A DNA stretch of 64,000 bases from GYS-P2D sp964414425 (GTDB lineage: Bacteria; Bacteroidota; Bacteroidia; Chitinophagales; Saprospiraceae). Position 1 is the first letter of the stretch, and the number at the start of each line of letters is the position of its first letter. The translations under genes and the position numbers were made by a program. Below the pieces are notes generated by a model. The model was not told the origin of the DNA and did not search any database. It saw only the letters and a program-made list of their open reading frames with translations. The DNA lies in assembly GCA_964414425.1 (NCBI GenBank), contig CAYPWL010000004.1, positions 90,663 to 154,662 on the forward strand, given 5' to 3'. Positions 27,779-36,440 of the stretch are shown here, in pieces.

Positions 27779-28641
27779 AGGGAATCATTTTAGCAGGTGG
27801 ACTAGGGACGAGGCTATATCCGCTTACCCTCGCTATGAGCAAGCAGATGATGCCAGTATATGACAAGCCCATGATATATTATCCATTGTCTACTCTTATG
27901 TTGTCAGGGATCAGGGATATATTGATAATATCTTCTCCAGATCATCTTCCGTTGTTTCAATCATTATTAGGAGACGGATCTTCGATAGGCTGTAACTTTA
28001 GCTATAAGGTACAGCACGAGCCCAATGGTCTTGCGCAAGCTTTTGTATTGGGAGAGGAGTTCATCAATGGGGATCCAGCGGCACTCATATTAGGGGATAA
28101 TATATTTTATGGTAACGGATTATCAGAGAGTCTTCAATCAAGTTTTAATCCAGATGGAGGGGTTGTTTTTGCTTACCAGGTAAAAGACCCTGAACGATAC
28201 GGAGTAGTAGAGTTTGATGAAAACCAGAACGCAATATCAATAGAAGAGAAGCCAGAAAGGCCTAAATCTAATTACGCCGTTCCTGGTTTATATTTCTATG
28301 ACAGTGATGTTGTAGAAATCGCCAAGAATCTAAAACCGAGTCCACGAGGAGAATATGAAATCACGGATGTCAATAGAATTTATTTGGAGCAGGGAAAGCT
28401 CAAGGTTCAAATATTGAATAGAGGAGTAGCTTGGTTAGATACGGGCACCCACCAGTCGCTGTTGCAGGCTGGGCAATTTATTGAAGTGATCGAACAACGT
28501 CAAGGGCTTAAAATCGGTTGTATTGAGGAAGTAGCTTATAAAATGGGCTTTATAGGCGATGATCAATTGGAGGCATTAGCCAATAAGTACATCAAAAGTG
28601 GATATGGCAATTATCTATTTGACCTGTTAGACCAAGATTAA
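27775..28641 (+). CDS. rfbA: Glucose-1-phosphate thymidylyltransferase
   Basis: 288 residues, standard length. KGIILAGGLGTRLYPLT is the nucleotide-binding signature, followed by SKQMMPVYDKPMIYYP, ALILGDNIFYG, the regulatory-site YGVVEFDEN, EEKPERPKSNYAVPGLYFYD and the C-terminal RGVAWLDTGTH. It makes dTDP-glucose, the first step toward dTDP-L-rhamnose and related sugars. The usual partners rfbB, rfbC and rfbD are not in the window, so the pathway must be completed elsewhere. It shares a transcript with rlmD and the 119-aa gene (ATGA overlap). It probably supplies donors for the many glycosyltransferases nearby. Confidence 0.97.
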   Translation: MKGIILAGGLGTRLYPLTLAMSKQMMPVYDKPMIYYPLSTLMLSGIRDILIISSPDHLPLFQSLLGDGSSIGCNFSYKVQHEPNGLAQAFVLGEEFINGDPAALILGDNIFYGNGLSESLQSSFNPDGGVVFAYQVKDPERYGVVEFDENQNAISIEEKPERPKSNYAVPGLYFYDSDVVEIAKNLKPSPRGEYEITDVNRIYLEQGKLKVQILNRGVAWLDTGTHQSLLQAGQFIEVIEQRQGLKIGCIEEVAYKMGFIGDDQLEALANKYIKSGYGNYLFDLLDQD

Positions 28642-28659
28642 TCATTAGAAATTGATCCT

Positions 28660-29190
28660 ATGAACATGCAAAAGGTTCTTACAAGTGTTATAGCAGTAGT
28701 CATACTCTTTTTCATCTATAATTTCTTCTTTAAGGCTCCAAGTTTTGAGAATGGAGTAATGGCACCAGCTATAGAAACAAAGTTGATTGATGGCTCGGAG
28801 TTTAAACTTGAAGACCTTCGGGGTAAGTATGTCCTTATAGATTTTTGGGGCTCCTGGTGTGGTCCCTGTATCAGAGAGATACCAGAACTCAAGAAATTGT
28901 ATAGTGAGTATCATGGCAAAAGCTTCAAAGATGCCGAAGACTTTGAGGTGTTAAGTATTGCCTTAGAGAAGTCAGATAGATACACTCGCAAGATTATCAA
29001 GGATCAAGCGCTAAACTGGCCATACCATATCATTGATGTGTCGAGGGTAGTCATGCTCTCTGGCATAGCACAAGATTATGACGTAAAAGAGCTTCCCACA
29101 AAGTTTTTGCTCAATACCAGAGGTCAAATTATCGGAACCAATCTCTCTTACTACGAGACAGCTAAGATGCTTGATGCTCGGTTACAGTAG
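28660..29190 (+). CDS. TlpA/ResA-like membrane-anchored thioredoxin
   Basis: 176 residues. One N-terminal membrane anchor (residues 5-24) exposes a thioredoxin-fold domain to the periplasm. The redox site is Cys67-Cys70 in FWGSWCGPC, with the expected cis-Pro region in KELPTKFLLN. TlpA-type proteins reduce periplasmic disulfides in cytochrome c or envelope protein maturation; the partner is unknown. It follows rfbA by 18 bases. Its last 29 bases overlap the 3' end of the convergent GT4 gene, the longest of five such overlaps here. Confidence 0.9.
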   Translation: MNMQKVLTSVIAVVILFFIYNFFFKAPSFENGVMAPAIETKLIDGSEFKLEDLRGKYVLIDFWGSWCGPCIREIPELKKLYSEYHGKSFKDAEDFEVLSIALEKSDRYTRKIIKDQALNWPYHIIDVSRVVMLSGIAQDYDVKELPTKFLLNTRGQIIGTNLSYYETAKMLDARLQ

Positions 29191-30310
29191 GGATTAATTT
29201 GTTAGACGAGTAATATGATTTGATGAGTTCAATGTCATATTTAGCCTTAATGTGAGCTCTTCCTTGTTCACCCATTACCACTCTGTCAGCGAATGAAATG
29301 GACAGCAGTTCTTCTAATCTTTTGATAAGCTCTGATACTCCGGGTTTCTTGCATATATAACCGCTGATACGATCTAACACTACTTCTTGGCAACCTGCTT
29401 GTTCACTTGTTATAATGGGTGTAGCCATACTCGCTGCCTCCAGTAGTATCCTAGATAAACCTTCTTGATAATACGACGGGAAAACAAGACAATCAGCACG
29501 CTGTAGATAAGGCCTGACATCTTCGGTGCTGCCTAAATAATTAATAACTCCTTTGTTCTGCCAATGTATCAGCTCATTGTAATGGATGGACTCAGGATTG
29601 TTCTCATCAATAAACCCTAACACTTCGAATCTGGTATTAGGATACTTTTTTTTGATAGCCTCCGCTGCTGAGATAAACTGATAAATGCCTTTGGGTCTTA
29701 TGAGCCTTCCAGCAAAAAGGAAGCGTATGATTCCACTTTCTTTTTTAGTCTTTGGTCTAAATTTTTGAGTATTAATTCCCTCAGAAGGAAGTATGTGCGA
29801 ACGGGTACCTTTTAATATGCCAGCTAGTAGAAATTTTGATTGATCATGATTATTTAAAAACCACACTTCATCAGCACAGACAGAAGCCATAGTATAAAGC
29901 CATTTGCTCAAAGTGTTAGAGAGTTGTGACTTGAAGAGAAACATCTTACCAAGTCCTGTGACGACTATGACACTCCTCGGAATACGGGCAATGTAACTGC
30001 TTATAGCACCGTATATGTTTGGCTTAATTGTATAGTGATAAACCCGGTCAAAACCATGTCGTCGATATAAACGAAATAGCGACCAAGCGTAACGGAAATC
30101 TTGTAATGGGTTAATCCTGTAATTGTCAAGCTTGATCGGAATAAAATGAATCCCCTCGGCGATCAATTTGCTGCTATAGTTGTCCCAAGGAGCGATGACA
30201 TATACATCTTGGCCCTGAGACATTAGATATCTTATGATATCAATTCTAAAGTTGTAAACACTCCAAGAAGTGTTTGAAACGAAAGCTATTTTTTCCTGAC
30301 CTATTGACAT
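29162..30310 (-). CDS. Family 4 glycosyltransferase (last gene of the polysaccharide operon)
   Basis: 382 residues with a GT-B fold: IAFVSNTSWSVYNFR at the N-terminus, YHYTIKPNIYG, VVTGLGKMF, FLFAGRLIRPKGI at the start of the C-terminal domain and the E-x7-E motif EGLSRILLEAASMATP. The N-terminal pattern resembles GT4 enzymes acting on undecaprenyl-diphosphate sugars (PglA-like). It lies 3 bases downstream of manC and closes the minus-strand operon, overlapping the convergent thioredoxin gene. Probably adds one sugar of the sulfated glycan; donor unknown. Confidence 0.88.
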   Translation of the reverse strand: MSIGQEKIAFVSNTSWSVYNFRIDIIRYLMSQGQDVYVIAPWDNYSSKLIAEGIHFIPIKLDNYRINPLQDFRYAWSLFRLYRRHGFDRVYHYTIKPNIYGAISSYIARIPRSVIVVTGLGKMFLFKSQLSNTLSKWLYTMASVCADEVWFLNNHDQSKFLLAGILKGTRSHILPSEGINTQKFRPKTKKESGIIRFLFAGRLIRPKGIYQFISAAEAIKKKYPNTRFEVLGFIDENNPESIHYNELIHWQNKGVINYLGSTEDVRPYLQRADCLVFPSYYQEGLSRILLEAASMATPIITSEQAGCQEVVLDRISGYICKKPGVSELIKRLEELLSISFADRVVMGEQGRAHIKAKYDIELIKSYYSSNKLIPTVTEHQAS

Positions 30311-30313
30311 GTT

Positions 30314-31384
30314 CTACACAAAGGGGCTATCCTTAAATGATCCTCTTAATTGTTTAATGGCTTGTTCTTCTTCTCGTGGATATATCAACAGGACATCTTC
30401 TTCATCTATTACAATGAAATCTTTGAGTCCCTTGATGACTATGAGCTTATCGCCGTTGTAGGATCTGACCATATTATGAGAAGCATCCTCGAGATGTATA
30501 TGTCGTGAGGCAGAAACATTGCTCTGATCATCCTTGTCACTAAAGTCATAAAGTGAATTCCAAGTACCGAGGTCTGACCATCCAATATCAGTTGGAATAG
30601 TATATACATTGTCGGCTTGCTCAAGGATGGCAAAGTCTACAGAGATGCTCCTGGTCTGAGGATATACTTTGTTGATATACTCTTGCTCTCGAGGGGTGTT
30701 ATACTTAGAGAGGTCTGTTGATAGCACATCTGTTATATCCCCCGCAGACTTGCCAAAGGAATCTATAATCGTGTTAGCACCCCAAATGAATATCCCCGCA
30801 TTCCATACAAATCCTCCTTGATCGAGATAAGCTTGTGCAGTTTCTTTGTCAGGCTTTTCTTTGAACTCTTTAACCGGTTTAATGTCTGAGTTGTCCTTGG
30901 CGTAATTGATGTATCCATATCCAGTATCTGGACGGGTTGGTTGTATACCTAATGTTACTATTGCCGGATTGCGCTCTGCATAGTCAAATGCTTTGTGCAG
31001 GTCAGAGATAAACTGACCTTCTTTCATGATGACATGATCCGACGGAAGCATTGCAAAAACCGCATTAGGGTTTTTTGCTTTGAGATGTAGCGCAGTGTAG
31101 GCTACACAGGGAGCGGTATTATTTCTTGAGGGCTCTAACAGTATCTGACCACTTGTGATATCAGGAAGTTGCTCAAGGATTAAGTCCTTGTATAAGTGGT
31201 TAGAAACAATTAAGATATTCTCTTTGGGAACGATCTTAGCTGCTCGCTCAAAGGTCGACTGTATAAGAGACTGTCCAGTGCCAATGATATCTAAAAACTG
31301 CTTTGGCCTCATCTCTCTACTTGCCGGCCAAAACCGTGACCCAACCCCTCCAGCCATGATGGCGATAAAATAATTGCTCTTCAT
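30314..31384 (-). CDS. manC: Mannose-1-phosphate guanylyltransferase
   Basis: 356 residues, single-domain form without the C-terminal phosphomannose isomerase domain. Motifs: IMAGGVGSRFWPASR, RPKQFLDI, LLEPSRNNTAPCVAY, MLPSDHVI, FKEKPDKETAQAYLD and NAGIFIWGA. It makes GDP-mannose, the precursor of mannose, fucose or rhamnose residues in surface glycans. It sits between glycosyltransferase genes, with a 56-base gap on the upstream side, so the polymer probably contains a GDP-sugar-derived residue. Confidence 0.96.
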   Translation of the reverse strand: MKSNYFIAIMAGGVGSRFWPASREMRPKQFLDIIGTGQSLIQSTFERAAKIVPKENILIVSNHLYKDLILEQLPDITSGQILLEPSRNNTAPCVAYTALHLKAKNPNAVFAMLPSDHVIMKEGQFISDLHKAFDYAERNPAIVTLGIQPTRPDTGYGYINYAKDNSDIKPVKEFKEKPDKETAQAYLDQGGFVWNAGIFIWGANTIIDSFGKSAGDITDVLSTDLSKYNTPREQEYINKVYPQTRSISVDFAILEQADNVYTIPTDIGWSDLGTWNSLYDFSDKDDQSNVSASRHIHLEDASHNMVRSYNGDKLIVIKGLKDFIVIDEEDVLLIYPREEEQAIKQLRGSFKDSPFV

Positions 31385-31440
31385 TTAATCAGAAAGTATA
31401 CGTTATAAAAAAGGCATATTACAATTAATCGCAATATAAT

Positions 31441-32565
31441 CTATCTCAATTTCGATTCATAGTTTGATTGAGATTCCCGTAGCTCAGTTACAAGCTGTCT
31501 GTACAGTTCAGTAGATAGGGTTTTCTTATTGCTTAGCTCTTCAGCAGTAAGAGAAGATAGGAATTGTTTAATCTCAGAATTTTGCTTGTAGTCGTCGCTG
31601 ATCTTCCAACCTACGGACTTTATATACTGCCAAGTATCGCTGTCATCACTGCCGTGATACAATACAGCATTTCCGGCAGAGATAGCTAACAATGCCTTGG
31701 ACGGGACACAGATATGTGTCCATTTATTAAGCAAGGTTACAATATGGATATCGGTATAAGTAAGATCGGCATCTGACATATGCTCAACCACTACAACAGA
31801 CTTTTTATCCCCAATCTCGAGAGAAAGTCCCTCTGCTTTTACTCCTGAGGCACTTATGATCAATCGGAACTTCAAAGGGTCTAATTGATTAGCTAAAGCA
31901 ACAATAAATTGGTCATCGTGAGCCGAACCCAGGTTCCCTTTGTACAGTAAATAAATAAGGTCATCTCCTTGATACCAAGAGGGATGGGTAGCTGGTTTCG
32001 ATTGGTCCAACTGCTGAAGTCCTATTGGCGAACAGATCTCATTACCATATCCAAACTCGTGCTGAATATACCTAGCTTGGTGAGCTCCGAGCGCTAAGAA
32101 TTGTTGAGGCTTGAACTGCCTCAGTTGCTTAATGTACCACTTGTATATTGGATTCTTTATGCTGATCAATCCTCTTGCAACAAAAGCCTGAGGATAGATA
32201 TCCATAAACCAAAAACTTGTGTCCACAGCGGTTAAATAAAATGTTGAAACAAGCTGCAAAAATGGAGGATCTGACATTACGATCGTATGTTCTGCAACTG
32301 ATGATGATACGTTGCGAACAAGGCGGAGAGCATCGATAAAGTCTGCTAAAAGTCGCCGAAGTATGGACTTGCCATCATACGAACTTTTAATCCATACTCT
32401 CTTTATGCCATCATTAGTCTCAGGAATCTCGGTACTCTTAGGAAGAGTCGTTATCAACTCAACTTGATGACCGGCATCTCTAAGATAGAGAGCCAGTTGA
32501 TATCCATGAAACCCTGTTGCCGATCTTAATGGAGAGAACCGTTTATTAATAATTGCAATGTTCAT
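31441..32565 (-). CDS. Glycosyltransferase, GT4-like (GT-B fold)
   Basis: 374 residues from the ATG at 32565; a TTG five codons upstream is less likely because it would run into the preceding gene. The N-terminus MNIAIINKRFSPLRSATGFH and GYQLALYLRDAGHQVELIT are typical of GT-B sugar transferases. A C-terminal domain begins near LIYLLYKGNLGSAHDDQF. The usual E-x7-E motif is not obvious; the region reads ICVPSKALLAISAGNAVLYH, as in WbuB-like enzymes. It lies one base downstream of the previous glycosyltransferase gene. Donor and acceptor are unknown. Confidence 0.8.
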   Translation of the reverse strand: MNIAIINKRFSPLRSATGFHGYQLALYLRDAGHQVELITTLPKSTEIPETNDGIKRVWIKSSYDGKSILRRLLADFIDALRLVRNVSSSVAEHTIVMSDPPFLQLVSTFYLTAVDTSFWFMDIYPQAFVARGLISIKNPIYKWYIKQLRQFKPQQFLALGAHQARYIQHEFGYGNEICSPIGLQQLDQSKPATHPSWYQGDDLIYLLYKGNLGSAHDDQFIVALANQLDPLKFRLIISASGVKAEGLSLEIGDKKSVVVVEHMSDADLTYTDIHIVTLLNKWTHICVPSKALLAISAGNAVLYHGSDDSDTWQYIKSVGWKISDDYKQNSEIKQFLSSLTAEELSNKKTLSTELYRQLVTELRESQSNYESKLR

Positions 32566-32566
32566 A

Positions 32567-33691
32567 TCAACTATGAGCAACGGTTAAGTAAAAGCTACGA
32601 TGCCTTTCTTGAAAGATCTCTTTGCTAAAGTTCATAGAAGCCTGCAGCGCATTATCAGCGCATTTTTTTCTGAATTCGTCGTCATCACGCAGACGTAGAA
32701 TTTCCTGTACAAATGATGTTACATTTCTATCCTTTAGCACTATTCCACTTTGCGAGTTTTCAATTATTGATCTCATATCACCTACATCCGAGCTAACTAT
32801 AGGCAAGGCTGTTGCCATTGCCTCCCACACACTTATTGGACTGGACTCGTGAGTGGAAGTGCAAAGATATAGAGATGCGCTCCGTAAGTATTCGGGGATG
32901 TTAGAGCGATATCCATGAAGGATGACGTTCTCTATATTGAGAGTTGATATTTTATTTAGTAGAGTATCAGCATAGGCTTGCCGACTTTTAAGAATTGGCC
33001 CAATAATGTGAAATTTAATTTCATTATGTCCTTTTTGCTGGATCACATTGGCTATATCAAGAAATAACTCCAGGCCCTTCCATTTATTGATATAACAGGT
33101 GGTGATCACGTGAAATTCATCATTAGGAAGAACGGCGCTTAACCCTGGTGTATAGATGTTATGATCTATACAAGAGGGAATTACCTCTTGATTGGCCGAT
33201 TGGAGATTTGGGAAAGCTGTATTGTAATATTGTCTCGATCGCTCACTTACGAAGATGAAATGTTTGCAGTATCTGCTATATCTCTTGAATATTAATTTGC
33301 TTACTGAATCTAAATAGCTATCGTGCATTACCCAGACACTCTGTATACGGGCTTTATGAGCAGCAAGGATCCCCTTAACTTGTATGGCTCCATGACATAC
33401 GACGACATCCGGCTTGATTTCCTTTAATGTCTTAGTGAGTGATTTAATCTCTGTTGTTAAGTTTAGTAAGTATGACCAAACGCCTCTTTTATTTAATGTC
33501 TTGAGGTTTTGAGTTTGAAATTTTATATCAAGGTCTTTTGTCTTTAGTCTGATGGACTTATCAATTTGAGGGCAGACAACAGTATAATCGTTGCTCTTAT
33601 CTTGAGCTATATCCAAGATATATTGAAATTGCCCGCCACCTCGAGCATCCTCGCTGATATGTATTACCTTAAGGCTACTTAGGGAGCTCAT
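32567..33691 (-). CDS. Family 4 glycosyltransferase
   Basis: 374 residues with a GT-B fold: VIHISEDARGGGQFQYILD at the N-terminus, VVCHGAIQVKGI, VIPSCIDHNIYTP, then a C-terminal donor domain with ILHGYRSNIPEYL and the STHESSPISVWEAMATALPI motif containing the E-x7-E pair. No membrane helices. Its start lies inside the end of the sulfotransferase gene (17-base overlap), consistent with co-translation in the sulfated-polysaccharide operon. Confidence 0.87.
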   Translation of the reverse strand: MSSLSSLKVIHISEDARGGGQFQYILDIAQDKSNDYTVVCPQIDKSIRLKTKDLDIKFQTQNLKTLNKRGVWSYLLNLTTEIKSLTKTLKEIKPDVVVCHGAIQVKGILAAHKARIQSVWVMHDSYLDSVSKLIFKRYSRYCKHFIFVSERSRQYYNTAFPNLQSANQEVIPSCIDHNIYTPGLSAVLPNDEFHVITTCYINKWKGLELFLDIANVIQQKGHNEIKFHIIGPILKSRQAYADTLLNKISTLNIENVILHGYRSNIPEYLRSASLYLCTSTHESSPISVWEAMATALPIVSSDVGDMRSIIENSQSGIVLKDRNVTSFVQEILRLRDDDEFRKKCADNALQASMNFSKEIFQERHRSFYLTVAHS

Positions 33692-34451
33692 GATACCAAG
33701 TATTATCAGAAGTGTAGTTAAGTAACCTCAGCGCTTTTCCCCCAAGTGATTCAAAGAGTTCACCAGCATTATGGGTGAAGTGATTTTTCCAGTCTCCGCT
33801 TGTTCCCTTGCGCAGAAACAAGGATTCTGGATTTCTTTCTTTCATTTTATTAAATGAGAACTGTTCTATGATTTGATCAATCTTTTCAGCGCTTATATCG
33901 AGTCCCAGATACTTTGTTACACCCTGTAGTTCTTTATGTGGATTAGTCAATAGATCCTCGTACGTAATGGCAAGTAAATTGAGCTCGCGACAGGCAAGTA
34001 CATGATCTTGCCATGTGATTGATCGGCCACCAACCCGATAATGCTCGTGAAAAACCTCAATAAACGCAGCTAAGTTGGTTCTAACACTCCAAAGGTCAGA
34101 TGCATTAATTAATGAAGCCCATTTTTTTTGCTCATGGGGAGGACAATGCTCATTCGGGATTATAAAGTGGTGATAGGCTGACACCATAATGTCTCGCCCA
34201 TCACGCAAGATGGTGATAGATTTATCTAATCTATCATGCGGAAGAAGATGACTATGCAGAATGCATGGCCATTCCGTAACAAATCTATTGCGAGGAAAAG
34301 GAACCCCTGTAAGACCAGATAACATCTGACAAAACCAAGTGCCACCAGACTTGGGAAACTCTGAAACATAGAAGTTCCTGCTACCTAATGGTTGCTGCCA
34401 TAGTACGTATCGCTGCAAGGCGATTAGTTTATTTTGAAATTTAGGTGTCAA
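33675..34451 (-). CDS. PAPS-dependent sulfotransferase (Sulfotransfer_1-like)
   Basis: 258 residues. The 5'-phosphosulfate loop is FPKSGGTWF (residues 32-40), and the 3'-phosphate site is LRDGRDIMVSAYHH with Arg83 and Ser91. A His-rich segment LHSHLLP near residue 66 may contain the catalytic base. The C-terminal RKGTSGDWKNHFT matches the PAPS-binding RKG-x-x-GDWK motif of cytosolic-type sulfotransferases. It should transfer sulfate from PAPS to a hydroxyl. The start is TTG overlapping the GT2 stop (TTGA). Its position among glycosyltransferases, downstream of cysCDN, indicates a carbohydrate acceptor. Confidence 0.92.
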   Translation of the reverse strand: MTPKFQNKLIALQRYVLWQQPLGSRNFYVSEFPKSGGTWFCQMLSGLTGVPFPRNRFVTEWPCILHSHLLPHDRLDKSITILRDGRDIMVSAYHHFIIPNEHCPPHEQKKWASLINASDLWSVRTNLAAFIEVFHEHYRVGGRSITWQDHVLACRELNLLAITYEDLLTNPHKELQGVTKYLGLDISAEKIDQIIEQFSFNKMKERNPESLFLRKGTSGDWKNHFTHNAGELFESLGGKALRLLNYTSDNTWYHELPK

Positions 34452-35212
34452 TAGTTCTTTACACTTCGCAGGGACAAGGTAAAAATCTCCTTGATTAAGA
34501 GTGGCATATACCTAATAGTCTTACCACGGCGATTGAGGTTAGTCCACTTAACCAACAGGTTATTCTTGAGGATTTTTCTATTGATTTTTGATTTGATCGT
34601 ATAGTCTAAGAGGACATCAGGGAGGTTGTGAAAAACGACCTTATCATATACTCTATACCAAAGGTCTGCATCTTCTGCCCATCTCAAATCTGGGTCATAG
34701 TACCCATGTTTTTCATAGACCTCTTTTTTAAGCATCACGGTGGGATGAAAGACTAATGTCTTTCTGAACACTCTTTTTTTGATGTCATGATCTATAGAGG
34801 GTAGCCTCATAGTTTTTATGGGATTGTTAGAATGATCCACGTATCTGACTGCTGTGCCTAGGATGTCTACTTCTTGATGCTCTTGCATAAAATCATACTG
34901 GATCTGTAGTCTACTTGAGTATGAGATATCATCGGCATCCATTCTTGCTATTAAAGGACCCCAAGCCTCTCGTATACCACGATTTAAAGAATAGGACAAC
35001 CCTTGGTTTATCTCATTAATGAGTAGAGTGATACGACTATCTTGCTTCTGATATTGATTGAGGATAGCTAAAGTGTTATCTGTACTTGCATCGTCAATAA
35101 TGATAAATTCAAATTTTCTAAAGGATTGATTAAGGATGCTTTCAACGGCTTTCTCTACAGTGCGCTCTGCATTGTAGCAGGACATCACCACACTAAGTTT
35201 AGGCTTCTTCAT
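34448..35212 (-). CDS. Family 2 glycosyltransferase
   Basis: 254 residues with LSVVMSCYNAERTVEKAV, FIIIDDASTDNTL, GLSYSLNRGIREA and the donor-binding RMDADDISYS; a WAEDADLWYRV motif supplies the catalytic-base region. No membrane helix. The start overlaps the end of the wzy-like gene by 14 bases, and its stop overlaps the sulfotransferase start. Likely one of the sugar-adding steps of the sulfated glycan. Confidence 0.88.
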   Translation of the reverse strand: MKKPKLSVVMSCYNAERTVEKAVESILNQSFRKFEFIIIDDASTDNTLAILNQYQKQDSRITLLINEINQGLSYSLNRGIREAWGPLIARMDADDISYSSRLQIQYDFMQEHQEVDILGTAVRYVDHSNNPIKTMRLPSIDHDIKKRVFRKTLVFHPTVMLKKEVYEKHGYYDPDLRWAEDADLWYRVYDKVVFHNLPDVLLDYTIKSKINRKILKNNLLVKWTNLNRRGKTIRYMPLLIKEIFTLSLRSVKNY

Positions 35213-36440
35213 ATCTATGTCTGAAGATTAAACTTGTTATCACTCCGGTAGCCAACCCAAAGAAAATCCAAAAATAAACGGTGAACATAGAGTCTTCGCC
35301 GAGTCCAAAAAACATCATGAAGCAAAACAGAAAAAGGATACACTTCTCAAAGGGCCTTGCTAATGCTTTAAGTTGTAAAGTCAGCCAAACTACTCTGGCC
35401 TGAACTAACAAATGCAAAGAGCCTAAGACCAGCCCTAAGCTCCCAAATAAATGCACATAGTCGGACTCAGGTGCAATAGGGACATAGTCCAGAATAGCGT
35501 TAACATTATAAAAGTCAGCAAAAATCTGACGGTTGAAAATGTCAGTATAAATAGGATAACCGCCTAAACCTACCCCAAAAGGAAAGTTGTTGATGATGTT
35601 CCAAGCATTGGCATAGCTGTAGAATCTGGTATCATAAATGATGTTGCTGAAATAATGATCTTTTAAGAGGAAGATTGCTATACCAGCAAAAACAGTTGCA
35701 GCTATTACTCGCTTGAAACTACCAATATTGAATACGAAGAGAGCGCCAATCATACCAATCATATAGCTCCGGATACCAAAGCCTGCAAATAGAATCAATA
35801 AGAGAATTGGGATCTTGATATACTTGTTCTTAATCATATACAAGGTATACGCACTTAGAAATCCCAGTAGATACCCATAACGCTGCTTCATGATACCAAA
35901 GTCATCAAGGCTATGGATAAATGTATCGTTAAATTCTGAGAAGTAATATGATAGCGGATATTGTATAATGATTTGGATAGTACAGAATACTACAAGTGCT
36001 AACATCAACCAGAATATCCATATGGTCCTCCTGTAAAACAACCGATCGTCCCAACCCCTAAGCTTAAATGTGAAGATGTGTACCACAATAGACATCATGA
36101 TAAAGATCAGTTGGTAGAGGTACCACGATGAGTCTATATAAGGACTCAAGACATAGTTGATAGAGTACAGGGCAGTAAGCACAGCGTACTGACTTAAGGA
36201 CGGCCAAAAGGTTGACATTTTTGAGCCCTGGTGTAAAAACACGATCAATAAACCAGCAAAACTGATGTAGTTTACAAAATTGAAGGCGCCCCCGCCAAGT
36301 GCATTGATTTCGACAGGAAAACCGAAAAGCTGTGATAGATAGAAATCAAAAAAGGTCAAGCGTAAGAGTGCCATTAGCAAGAAAAAAGAGAGGATACTAA
36401 TCCTGACCTTGGAGATATCTGGTAGTGTTATCTGACTCAT
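35199..36440 (-). CDS. wzy: O-antigen/exopolysaccharide polymerase-like membrane protein (Wzy)
   Basis: 413 residues, strongly hydrophobic, with about ten to eleven predicted membrane helices. A large loop around residues 265-320 (YANAWNIINNFPFGVGLGGY ... DFYNVNAILDYVPIAPESD) has the Wzy/O-antigen ligase pattern of a G-x-G-rich periplasmic loop ending near an acidic/His segment (SDYVHLFGSLG). Such proteins polymerise lipid-linked repeat units in the periplasm; ligases look similar. Polymerase is favoured because the gene directly follows the flippase (4-base overlap) in a cluster with Wzz. Confidence 0.8.
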   Translation of the reverse strand: MSQITLPDISKVRISILSFFLLMALLRLTFFDFYLSQLFGFPVEINALGGGAFNFVNYISFAGLLIVFLHQGSKMSTFWPSLSQYAVLTALYSINYVLSPYIDSSWYLYQLIFIMMSIVVHIFTFKLRGWDDRLFYRRTIWIFWLMLALVVFCTIQIIIQYPLSYYFSEFNDTFIHSLDDFGIMKQRYGYLLGFLSAYTLYMIKNKYIKIPILLLILFAGFGIRSYMIGMIGALFVFNIGSFKRVIAATVFAGIAIFLLKDHYFSNIIYDTRFYSYANAWNIINNFPFGVGLGGYPIYTDIFNRQIFADFYNVNAILDYVPIAPESDYVHLFGSLGLVLGSLHLLVQARVVWLTLQLKALARPFEKCILFLFCFMMFFGLGEDSMFTVYFWIFFGLATGVITSLIFRHRYEEA